DNA of 64,000 bases from Flavobacteriaceae bacterium (lineage in GTDB: Bacteria > Bacteroidota > Bacteroidia > Flavobacteriales > Flavobacteriaceae). Where the stretch lies: the NCBI GenBank assembly GCA_029238215.1, contig JAQWGN010000011.1, positions 62,001-126,000 of the forward strand, written 5' to 3'. Both the position numbers and the translations under genes were made by a program. Shown in pieces: positions 26,813-34,155 of this stretch; position 1 is the stretch's first letter, and each line of letters begins with the position of its first letter. The notes beneath the pieces are model-generated. The model searched no databases. It was not told the DNA's origin and was given only the letters and a program-made list of their open reading frames with translations.

Positions 26813-27123
26813 TGAGTGAGAAAGCTAAAAAAGAAAGCAGTATAAATATTGAACTTGACCCGGAAACGGCTCAAGGCACCTATTCAAACCTTGCCATAAT
26901 TAACCATTCAGGGGCAGAGTTTGTTGTAGATTTTATCAATATTATGCCGGGTGCCCCTAAGGCCAAAGTGCGTTCACGCATTATCCTTACACCCCAACAT
27001 GCTAAGCGCTTTCTTAAAGCTCTCAATGACAATGTACAACGATTTGAAGCTGCACATGGCGAGATTAATGACTATGAGCAACCGCCCATACCATTAAATT
27101 TTGGCCCAACTGGCGAAGCATAA
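26812..27123 (+). CDS. DUF3467 family protein
   Basis: 103 residues. The pattern LDPETAQGTYSNLAIINHSG, then EFVVDFINIMPGAPKAKVRS and RIILTPQHAKRFLKALNDN is typical of DUF3467, small proteins found in many bacteria and fixed behind rpoC in Bacteroidota. Its ATG shares one base with the rpoC stop, so translation is coupled to rpoC. Function is unknown; the linkage suggests a role with RNA polymerase (inference). Closed by a strong terminator. Confidence 0.9.
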   Translation: MSEKAKKESSINIELDPETAQGTYSNLAIINHSGAEFVVDFINIMPGAPKAKVRSRIILTPQHAKRFLKALNDNVQRFEAAHGEINDYEQPPIPLNFGPTGEA

Positions 27124-27129
27124 CATAAC

Positions 27130-27160
27130 AAAACCCTCCCTTAAAAGAGGGTTTTTTCTT
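27130..27160 (+). terminator. Terminator of the rpoBC-DUF3467 operon
   Basis: Stem AAAACCCTC / GAGGGTTTT (27130-27138 with 27147-27155) and TTTTTTCTT. Confidence 0.9.
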
Positions 27161-27185
27161 ATTTGAAATTGAAATAATTTAGCAC

Positions 27186-28202
27186 ATGAAAAAGGTATTA
27201 GTAACTGGAATTTCTGGATATATTGGTCAGCACTGTGCAGCTGAATTAATTAAAAATGGCTATGCCGTTCGTGGATCACTAAGAAGTTTATCTAAAGCTG
27301 AAGCGGTAACTCAAGCTATTCAAACTGCAGTTGATCCGAAAGGAAACTTGGAATATTGTGAGTTAGATCTTTTAAACGACAGTGGTTGGGATAAGGCCAT
27401 GCAGGGATGTGATTTTGTTCTACACGTTGCTTCACCATTTGTAATACGTCAACCTAAGGACGAAAACGAATTGATTAACCCAGCCGTAGAAGGAACGCAA
27501 CGTGCTTTAAAAGCTGCTAAAAAGGCAGGGATAAAGCGTGTGGTTCTTACTTCTTCCATGGTAGCTATGTTGGGTGAAGCTAAAGGCAATTTGTTTGTCA
27601 ATCATGACAGTTGGACTAATGTTAAAGCTAAAGGGGTTTCTGCCTATGTAAAAAGTAAAACGCTTGCCGAGAAAAAGGCTTGGGAATTTATTAAAAAGCA
27701 AAAAGGAGATCAAAAAATCGAATTGGTAACCATACACCCAGGGCCTGTTTATGGACCTTCGCTGTCGGAAAATCTAACGGGTGAATCAATGTCAATGTTT
27801 AAAGATATTATTGCTGGTAAAATGCCTTTAATTCCTAAGTCAGCTATAAATATGTCTGATGTTCGAGATGTGGCTGAGATCCATGTAAAAGCTTTAGAGG
27901 ATAGAAAAGCAAGTGGTAAACGATTTATTGTAAGCTCAGAAAACGCACATACGTTTCAAGCATTAGTTCAAATACTAAAGAATGGTGGTTATGATAAGGT
28001 AAGTACAAAATTAGCCCCCAATTTTTTCTTAAAATTCATGGCTAAATTTAACAAAGATCTAAAAGGGATGCTCCCTTTTATTGGTAATACATTTACTGCC
28101 GATATCAGTGAGACAATGAAGGTTTTTAATTGGAAGCCAATTCCATTTCAAAAAACTATTTTGGACACCGCTAGTGCAGTAAAAGCAGTAATGGATAAGT
28201 AG
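27186..28202 (+). CDS. Extended SDR family NAD(P)-dependent reductase (dihydroflavonol-4-reductase-like)
   Basis: 338 residues. N-terminal nucleotide fold VTGISGYIGQHCAAEL (GxxGxxG), then CDFVLHVASPF, the TSSMVAM catalytic Ser strand, YVKSK with the Tyr/Lys pair, and VTIHPGPVYGPSL. This is the aldehyde/ketone reductase branch of extended SDRs, which act on small carbonyls; the substrate cannot be called. It stands alone between the rpo operon terminator and a membrane protein gene. Confidence 0.85.
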   Translation: MKKVLVTGISGYIGQHCAAELIKNGYAVRGSLRSLSKAEAVTQAIQTAVDPKGNLEYCELDLLNDSGWDKAMQGCDFVLHVASPFVIRQPKDENELINPAVEGTQRALKAAKKAGIKRVVLTSSMVAMLGEAKGNLFVNHDSWTNVKAKGVSAYVKSKTLAEKKAWEFIKKQKGDQKIELVTIHPGPVYGPSLSENLTGESMSMFKDIIAGKMPLIPKSAINMSDVRDVAEIHVKALEDRKASGKRFIVSSENAHTFQALVQILKNGGYDKVSTKLAPNFFLKFMAKFNKDLKGMLPFIGNTFTADISETMKVFNWKPIPFQKTILDTASAVKAVMDK

Positions 28203-28268
28203 TTAGCTTTTTAATTCATGCCATGATTGGCAGTGTTAAAGCTACCCGTTTTATAGTTTCGTTTTATC

Positions 28269-28276
28269 TATATTTG
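28269..28276 (+). promoter_or_regulatory. Promoter -7 element
   Basis: TATATTTG, 36 bases before the ATG at 28313; -33 element not clear. Confidence 0.5.
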
Positions 28277-28312
28277 ATGTTTTCCCCTTAAGTTTATCAA
28301 ACATCTTATTTT

Positions 28313-28789
28313 ATGAAACTACTTATATTATTTTTTGGAATTACTTTTTTTTCAATCTTTTTAGGTGCCCAAGTTACTGAAGCTGTACTTCTAGTTCCTT
28401 ATTGGAAATCATTACCTCCAACGGCATTTTACACCTATTACGATCAATTTGGACATACTATTGGTCAGTTTTACACGGTTCTTACAATTATTGCTGCTTT
28501 ATTGCCTGTTTTATTAGCTTTGTATTGTAGCTTAATAAAATCAAATGCCTTTAAATTTGCATTGATTTCCTCTTTTTTTGCTGCATTATTTATAGCTTCA
28601 TTTTATGTTTATTTTAAAGCTGCTAATCAACTGTTTTTTGAGGCTGCTTTATCTCCTAATCTTTTAAAAGAAGAATTAATTATATGGGGCTACTGGCATT
28701 GGGGTAGAATTGGAATTGAATGTATATCACTCATTTTTTTTGTGCTCTCAGCAATTAAGCTTCTGTATGAAAGGAAGCACCTCATTTAA
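28313..28789 (+). CDS. Four-helix membrane protein (DUF1772-like), unknown function
   Basis: 158 residues with four predicted transmembrane segments: LLILFFGITFFSIFLGA, IGQFYTVLTIIAALLPVLLA, FALISSFFAALFIASFYVYF and ISLIFFVLSAIKLLY. The GAQVTEAVLLVPYWKSLPP segment after the first helix and the WGYWHWGRIG before the last resemble the DUF1772/anthrone-oxygenase-like family, but the match is by eye. A separate promoter precedes it. No catalytic role is assigned. Confidence 0.65.
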   Translation: MKLLILFFGITFFSIFLGAQVTEAVLLVPYWKSLPPTAFYTYYDQFGHTIGQFYTVLTIIAALLPVLLALYCSLIKSNAFKFALISSFFAALFIASFYVYFKAANQLFFEAALSPNLLKEELIIWGYWHWGRIGIECISLIFFVLSAIKLLYERKHLI

Positions 28790-28823
28790 GCTCTAATTTC
28801 AAGAGTAGCCTATATAGACTGAT

Positions 28824-29303
28824 TTATTGCTTGCTGAGATAGGCTGAATACATCCATACCAGTTTTTCTTGCTCCCTGATATAATCGCTCATTTGTGCAT
28901 TTGTTCCCTCATCTTCAATTTCCGCAGAAACAATTAGGATTTGCCGTTATTTAAGGAGTATTACTTTAAAGGCATTAAGCACTTCATTTATTTCTTTATC
29001 GCCATCTGTGACTTCGTTGCTTTCTGGTATTTCAGTTTGTTTTAGGTAGTTTGAAAACCTGTGTTGAGGAGCATGTCCCAGTGTTAATATTCGCTCAGCC
29101 AATTCATCTATTTTTATAAATAAGTCGTTGTATAGTTCTTCAAACTTTAAATGCAATTCAAAAAACTTATCCCCACTTATATTCCAATGATACCCCCTAG
29201 CATTTTGGTAGAATGTTGAATAATTGGCAAGTAAGTTATTTAGTAGATCTGCTAGTTCTTTGCTTTTATTTATGTCCAGTCCAATTCTGTTTAGTTGTTC
29301 CAT
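28824..29303 (-). pseudogene. dps: Dps ferritin-like protein, interrupted by an in-frame TAA
   Basis: The first 118 codons read a normal Dps: ferroxidase residues His39, His51, Asp66 and Glu70 (YHWNISG, ELHLKFEELY, KIDELAERI). Codon 119 is TAA (28947-28949). The same frame continues without other interruption for 40 codons to a second TAA (28824-28826) and encodes the Dps C-terminus: RQILIVSAEIEDEGTN and QEKLVWMYSAYLS. Total 159 codons is the normal family length, and the position of the stop corresponds to a conserved Glu (K-E-R in relatives), so one G-to-T change would explain it. The truncated product lacks the last helix of the four-helix bundle. A sequencing or assembly error is possible. 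Confidence 0.85.
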
Positions 29304-29505
29304 GGTTGTTTTTTTTTATACATTTAACTGTGATAAATTATGTTTGAGGTGCTATAAAGCCTCAATACTTACACAATCCCTACGTGATCACTTTTTATAG
29401 AAATAACGCTTTGTTAAGAAGCATACTACCATCTAGTGTAAATAGTTTACTTAAAAAAGAAAGAACAGACCTGGGATTTTGTTTAATGTAAAATTAACAA
29501 AAATA

Positions 29506-31092
29506 TTAGAATTCTGAAGTTGCGTGAAAGCGAATTCCTGGGTATTTACTCGCTGTCATTTGAAGGGAGAAGGCCGAGTCTGCCAAAAATACGAGTTGTC
29601 CTTGTTTATCCTTAGCCAAAAACTTCGCTTTTGTTTGTTTAAAGCCCGCAAAATCTGCTTCGCCCCCCTCTTGTACTTCCACCCAACAGGCTTTGTGTAC
29701 GTTTAGATTTTCGTAAGTGCAACTGGCGCCATATTCATGTTCTAAACGGTATTGAATCACATCAAACTGTAATGCCCCAACCGTACCAACAATTTTTCTA
29801 CCATTAAGTTCTAAAGTGAATAACTGCGCAACGCCTTCGTCCATTAGTTGATCGATCCCTTTATTTAATTGTTTTGCTTTCATTGGATCGGCGTTGTTAA
29901 TATACCTAAAGTGCTCTGGCGAAAAACTAGGAATGCCTTTAAAGTGTATTTGCTCTCCAGAAGTTAGAGTATCACCAATTTTAAAGTTACCCGTGTCATG
30001 TAATCCCACAATATCTCCAGGATAGGAAACATCAACGATTTCTTTTTTATCTGCAAAAAAGGCATTGGGGCTGCTAAACTTTAATTTTTTCTGATGGCGT
30101 ACATGCAGATAGGGAACATTTCGTGCAAAAGTTCCAGAAACAATTTTGATAAATGCCAATCTGTCTCGGTGCTTGGGATCCATGTTTGCATGGATTTTAA
30201 ATACAAAGCCAGCAAAAGCGTCCTCATCGGGTTCAATACGCCGTTCCTCACTAGATTTTGGTTGCGGTGGAGGGGCAATATCTACGAAGCAGTCTAGTAG
30301 TTCTTGCACGCCAAAATTGTTCAGTGCTGAGCCAAAGAATACAGGGTGCTGATTTCCATTTAAATAAGCCTCTCGATCAAATCTAGGATATACTTCTCTA
30401 ACCAACTCAAGTTCTTCATCAAGTGTTTCTTTTGCAGTCTTACCAATGGCAGTTTCTAGAGCTGGGTCTTCCAGGCTATCAAATGAAGCACTAGCTCCAA
30501 TTTTAGTTTTACTATCCCCGTCAAATAGCTGTATGTTTTCTTTCCAGACATTGTAAATTCCTTGAAAACTATAACCCATTCCTATTGGGAAACTTAACGG
30601 GACGGTTGTTAGCCCTAGCTTTTGTTCTACCTCGTCTAACAAGTCAAAGGCATCTTTTCCTTCTCTATCTAGCTTGTTTATGAATACAATGATAGGGATA
30701 CTCCGCATGCGACACACTTCTACTAATTTTTCGGTTTGGGCCTCAACTCCCTTAGCCACATCAATAACGACAATTACACTGTCCACAGCGGTAAGTGTCC
30801 GGTAGGTGTCTTCAGCAAAGTCTTTGTGCCCAGGTGTGTCTAGTATGTTAATTTTTTTGTCTTTATATAAAAAAGCAAGAACCGATGTAGCTACAGAAAT
30901 ACCTCGTTGCCTCTCGATTTCCATAAAGTCACTGGTCGCAGTTTTTTTAATTTTATTGGACTTTACTGCACCCGCTTCTTGAATAGCGCCGCCAAAAAGT
31001 AGTAGCTTCTCCGTGAGGGTTGTTTTTCCTGCATCGGGATGTGAAATAATACCAAATGTCCGACGTCGTGCTATTTCTTCCAAAAAACTCAT
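29506..31092 (-). CDS. prfC: Peptide chain release factor 3
   Basis: 528-residue GTPase that recycles RF1/RF2. G-motifs GIISHPDAGKTTL near the N-terminus, DTPGHKDFAEDTYR, FINKLDREG. Start set at 31092 (MSFLEEIARRRTF) rather than seven codons upstream at 31113, because the -7 element TATTTTTG lies between them and the protein then begins as in relatives. The 200-base gap to dps has no other gene. Confidence 0.95.
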   Translation of the reverse strand: MSFLEEIARRRTFGIISHPDAGKTTLTEKLLLFGGAIQEAGAVKSNKIKKTATSDFMEIERQRGISVATSVLAFLYKDKKINILDTPGHKDFAEDTYRTLTAVDSVIVVIDVAKGVEAQTEKLVEVCRMRSIPIIVFINKLDREGKDAFDLLDEVEQKLGLTTVPLSFPIGMGYSFQGIYNVWKENIQLFDGDSKTKIGASASFDSLEDPALETAIGKTAKETLDEELELVREVYPRFDREAYLNGNQHPVFFGSALNNFGVQELLDCFVDIAPPPQPKSSEERRIEPDEDAFAGFVFKIHANMDPKHRDRLAFIKIVSGTFARNVPYLHVRHQKKLKFSSPNAFFADKKEIVDVSYPGDIVGLHDTGNFKIGDTLTSGEQIHFKGIPSFSPEHFRYINNADPMKAKQLNKGIDQLMDEGVAQLFTLELNGRKIVGTVGALQFDVIQYRLEHEYGASCTYENLNVHKACWVEVQEGGEADFAGFKQTKAKFLAKDKQGQLVFLADSAFSLQMTASKYPGIRFHATSEF

Positions 31093-31097
31093 GACAG

Positions 31098-31105
31098 CAA
31101 AAATA
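31098..31105 (-). promoter_or_regulatory. prfC promoter -7 element (leaderless type)
   Basis: Minus-strand TATTTTTG ending five bases before the prfC ATG, with TTG 18 nt upstream as -33. Predicted start at or beside the ATG. Confidence 0.65.
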
Positions 31106-31164
31106 CCTACCATTTAATAAAACCAACCATTACCAGGGCTTTTTTTGTATTTTTAATTCCAATT

Positions 31165-31683
31165 ATGGAAGAACATGTAATCCTTGTCGATACAAGCGAT
31201 CAACCTATTGGGCTTATGCCTAAACTTGAAGCTCATGAAAAGGGGGTACTGCACCGTGCCTTTTCGGTTTTTATTTTAAATAACGAAGGTCAATTAATGT
31301 TGCAGCAACGCGCACTTCATAAGTATCACTCTCCTGGTTTATGGACCAATACCTGTTGTAGCCATCAGCGAGACGGCGAAAGTAACCTTGCCGCAGGAAA
31401 ACGACGCCTAAAGGAAGAAATGGGTTTTGTAACCGAACTTCGAGAAGTTACTTCCTTTATTTACAAGGCACCATTTGATAACGGTCTTACAGAACATGAA
31501 CTTGATCATATAATGATTGGTCAATATGAAGGTACTCCTTCGATTAACCCCGAGGAAGTAGCCGACTGGAAATGGATGGATATTGAGGATGTTCGTTCGG
31601 ATATTAAAGAATATCCACAGCGCTATACCGTTTGGTTTATGCTTATCTTTGAAAAGTTTTACGAAAAAATTCAATTGCTATGA
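31165..31683 (+). CDS. idi: Isopentenyl-diphosphate delta-isomerase, type I
   Basis: 172 residues. A Nudix-like fold with HRAFSVFILNNEGQLMLQQR, the catalytic Cys/His region LWTNTCCSHQRDGE and the Glu-containing ELDHIMIGQYEG. Interconverts IPP and DMAPP for isoprenoid and menaquinone synthesis. Divergent from prfC; overlaps the next gene by four bases (ATGA). Confidence 0.95.
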   Translation: MEEHVILVDTSDQPIGLMPKLEAHEKGVLHRAFSVFILNNEGQLMLQQRALHKYHSPGLWTNTCCSHQRDGESNLAAGKRRLKEEMGFVTELREVTSFIYKAPFDNGLTEHELDHIMIGQYEGTPSINPEEVADWKWMDIEDVRSDIKEYPQRYTVWFMLIFEKFYEKIQLL

Positions 31684-32096
31684 ATAACGTAACTGTCAGT
31701 CGAAAAGCGCATTTTAATGCAGCACATCGCTTGTACCGAAAGGATTGGGATGATGCACAAAACAATGCCGTTTTTGATAAATGCAGTAACCCATATTACC
31801 ACGGTCATAATTATGAACTCATTGTTTCGGTGACTGGTAAAATTGATACAGAAACAGGGTACGTGATGGACATGAAGGTATTAAAAGATCTTATAAAAGA
31901 ACATGTTGAAGAACCATTCGATCACAAAAATTTAAACGAGCAAGTGGCTGAGTTTGCCTCGTTGAATCCTACTGCCGAAAATATGGCGGTAGTAATTTGG
32001 GAAAAGTTACGCCCACACATTACATCAGCGCATGCACTCTCCGTTACGCTTTATGAAACTCCCAGAAACTTTGTGCAGTTTTCTGGACCAAACTAA
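31680..32096 (+). CDS. 6-pyruvoyltetrahydropterin synthase-type enzyme (PTPS/QueD superfamily)
   Basis: 138 residues. Zinc ligands His16 (FNAAHRL) and His41/His43 (HGH), catalytic Cys35, and a C-terminal VTLYETPRNFVQF. The spacing Cys-5x-His-Gly-His is that of the eukaryote-like PTPS-II group, which makes 6-pyruvoyltetrahydropterin for biopterin; QueD-type proteins have Cys-3x-HGH. It may therefore serve tetrahydrobiopterin rather than queuosine. Translationally coupled to idi. Confidence 0.85.
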   Translation: MNNVTVSRKAHFNAAHRLYRKDWDDAQNNAVFDKCSNPYYHGHNYELIVSVTGKIDTETGYVMDMKVLKDLIKEHVEEPFDHKNLNEQVAEFASLNPTAENMAVVIWEKLRPHITSAHALSVTLYETPRNFVQFSGPN

Positions 32097-32106
32097 ATAA
32101 AACCTT

Positions 32107-32373
32107 ATGGCAAATATTAGAGATTTAAAGAAAGACATCAATTACGTGTTGGGAGAAATTATTGAAATGGCGTTAGACTGGGAAAAGGCCAATCCAGATG
32201 CAGATAAAAAAGCCACTGCTGCGATCATTGATGAGGCTATTACAGCCTTTGATTCATTTAGTGTTCGTATCTACGAGAAAAAAATAGAGAATAAACGTGC
32301 GCACTATGGTGCCATTGTTAATGATCTTGAGAATAAGGGGAATGAACTTATTGCCAAACTTAAGGCACTTTAA
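32107..32373 (+). CDS. Conserved small helical protein, unknown function
   Basis: 88 residues, predicted almost wholly alpha-helical and charged (MANIRDLKKDINYVLGEII, KKIENKRAHYGAIVNDLEN). No signal or membrane segment. I recognise it only as a type of short protein common in flavobacteria next to the PTPS gene. Its 3' end overlaps the alkB gene on the other strand by 14 bases. Confidence 0.75.
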   Translation: MANIRDLKKDINYVLGEIIEMALDWEKANPDADKKATAAIIDEAITAFDSFSVRIYEKKIENKRAHYGAIVNDLENKGNELIAKLKAL

Positions 32374-32965
32374 TTACGTTTCTATAAGTAAGGTTAATTC
32401 GCACCCCAACGGGCCGTGCTGTTTTGGCTACTTGATGTTTCCAAAAATGTTGTGTGGTCCCTTCCATTAACAATAAACTACCATGTTCCAACGCAATTTT
32501 TAATCGCTCATTTTTATTAGTGTTGTGCTTTAGATGAAAAAAGCGGTTTGCCCCCAGGCTTATCGAGGCAATAACAGGGTTTTTACCCAGTTCAGGTTCA
32601 TTATCTGCATGCCATCCGTTACTATCTTTTCCATCTCTATATAAATTGAGCAAAACAGTATTGAAATCTTTAGTTGTTAGTACACTTAATTTTTCTTCAA
32701 TTTCAAGTAGTGTTTTTGTCATTGGTTCAGGACGCATGACTATTCCAGAGTAGCCGTAAGGCATGTCGTTATGACCATGTAAAGACGTCATCCTAGGTTG
32801 TGGGTAGGTTTTACCAAAAACTGTAATGGGGTCGTTGCGCCAAGGGGTAGTGGTATGCAGCGTGTTAAAATAGGTGTCAGCTAGATCAGGGCTTAAAAAA
32901 TTAGGGTAATAGCGTATTACAGCATTGGGAAGTTCGGGGGCATACACATTGGAAAAAGATGTCAT
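32360..32965 (-). CDS. AlkB-like 2-oxoglutarate/Fe(II) dioxygenase
   Basis: 201 residues. The iron ligands His119-x-Asp121 (GWHADNEPEL) and His177 (HFWKHQV), and Arg189/Arg195 for 2-oxoglutarate (VRINLTYRNV), are all there, as is the nucleotide-recognition segment PRMTSLHG. Members remove alkyl groups from DNA or RNA bases. The start overlaps the stop of the channel gene by one base. Confidence 0.92.
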   Translation of the reverse strand: MTSFSNVYAPELPNAVIRYYPNFLSPDLADTYFNTLHTTTPWRNDPITVFGKTYPQPRMTSLHGHNDMPYGYSGIVMRPEPMTKTLLEIEEKLSVLTTKDFNTVLLNLYRDGKDSNGWHADNEPELGKNPVIASISLGANRFFHLKHNTNKNERLKIALEHGSLLLMEGTTQHFWKHQVAKTARPVGVRINLTYRNVIKVP

Positions 32966-33294
32966 TAACGCTTGTTTTTTTTATTTCGCTTTTTAATGGT
33001 TTCCTCTTTGTAGTGTAAGAATAACGTATTCACAAAACCCAAAATAAGAGCCACTCCAATGATGATGTATGCCATTGTAAATAGTTTACCTAAGTCAGTT
33101 TGGGGAGAAAAATCACCATAGCCAATAGTGGTAAGCGTAATCACTGAAAAGTAAAGGGAATCGAGCCAAGACCAACCTTCAATTAGACGATAAGCAACCG
33201 TTCCAATTACCAAGAAAAAGTTGGTGGCAAAAAGCAATGCCCTATAGGCAGGATCACGCCAGAATGAAAGTAATGTACGCCAGAAAAAGAGCAT
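32965..33294 (-). CDS. Two-helix potassium channel pore protein
   Basis: 109 residues. The inner-membrane pore module: helix FATNFFLVIGTVAYRLI, pore loop with the selectivity filter TIGYGD (56-61), and helix FTMAYIIIGVALILGFVNTL. There is no RCK regulatory domain, so gating is unknown. Precedes alkB on the same strand. Confidence 0.9.
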   Translation of the reverse strand: MLFFWRTLLSFWRDPAYRALLFATNFFLVIGTVAYRLIEGWSWLDSLYFSVITLTTIGYGDFSPQTDLGKLFTMAYIIIGVALILGFVNTLFLHYKEETIKKRNKKNKR

Positions 33295-33355
33295 GGGATG
33301 TTTTTATTTAAAGATAACTAATTTTAAAAATATCATACAAAAGATGGCAATAAGG

Positions 33356-34015
33356 TTACGACTTCTTAGTAGCGTAAAAATCAAGAATGTGTTTTGGTAT
33401 TTCAGCATCTATATTTGAATAGGAATCGGCTATAGGGTAACCGTAACTTGTTTTTACTGGTATTGTTCCAGCCCAATAGTCCAAATTTAAATCTGCTTTG
33501 TTGTCACTTGGCGGTGTGTCTGCAATTTTCGCAGATGCCGTCTCAATACGAATCTCTATAACACGTGTTGCTTTTAATTCTCCAGCATCTGGTTTTCTGC
33601 AATATTCCCATCTATTTGGCACGAAATGGTTGATAATGCATTTCAACCCTTTTAGCTTGCTTTTGTCTGTTGTTAGTTCTTTTACGCTTCCAAAAACTGT
33701 CGCAGAGCGATAATTAACTGAATGATGAAAAGCAGAACGAGTTAGTTTCATTGCATCTAATAATGTTACGTTTAAGCAAACTTCTTTTTCTTTTAGTAAA
33801 GCCTCTGTCATTCGATTCTTATAAGAACCATGCAAGTATAATTTGTTTTTTTTACGACCAAAATTAATTGGCTGTACAAAGGCTTTATTCTTATGCATAA
33901 ATGCGATATGGCAAACTTCTGTAGCATCCAAAATGGAATAGATTACATCCTTGTCATACGAAGCTTTTTTTGCGCCTCTTTTTAGTGTGTTTAAAGTAGA
34001 TTTATGGAATTCCAT
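33356..34015 (-). CDS. PNPOx-like split-barrel flavoprotein (nitroimidazole-resistance type)
   Basis: 219 residues. The split barrel is marked by VIYSILDATEVCHIAFMHKN, PINFGRKKNKLYLHGS, and RSATVFGSVKELT; these proteins bind FMN or F420-like flavins. The C-terminal TIPVKTSYGYPIADSYSN is typical of the NimA-like subgroup. Substrate not known. No clear promoter. Confidence 0.85.
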   Translation of the reverse strand: MEFHKSTLNTLKRGAKKASYDKDVIYSILDATEVCHIAFMHKNKAFVQPINFGRKKNKLYLHGSYKNRMTEALLKEKEVCLNVTLLDAMKLTRSAFHHSVNYRSATVFGSVKELTTDKSKLKGLKCIINHFVPNRWEYCRKPDAGELKATRVIEIRIETASAKIADTPPSDNKADLNLDYWAGTIPVKTSYGYPIADSYSNIDAEIPKHILDFYATKKS

Positions 34016-34097
34016 TAGTTTGATTTAGAGTTCCCAAATCAAAAGAATCGTGACTAGCGATGCATGCTGTTAAAGGAATGATTTGGGATTACTAAAG

Positions 34098-34134
34098 TAA
34101 AAAAAATCCCTCAACGAATTAACGAGAGGGATTT
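34098..34134 (-). terminator. htpG terminator
   Basis: Minus-strand stem AAATCCCTC / GAGGGATTT (34126-34134 with 34104-34112) followed by a T-tract ending near 34098. Confidence 0.88.
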
Positions 34135-34155
34135 AAAAGGGAGTAAACAACAATT

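Noticed and set aside
28947..29303. A naturally short 118-residue Dps
   Set aside because: The same frame continues with an unmistakable Dps C-terminus after one stop codon, so the short form is a truncation, not a variant family.
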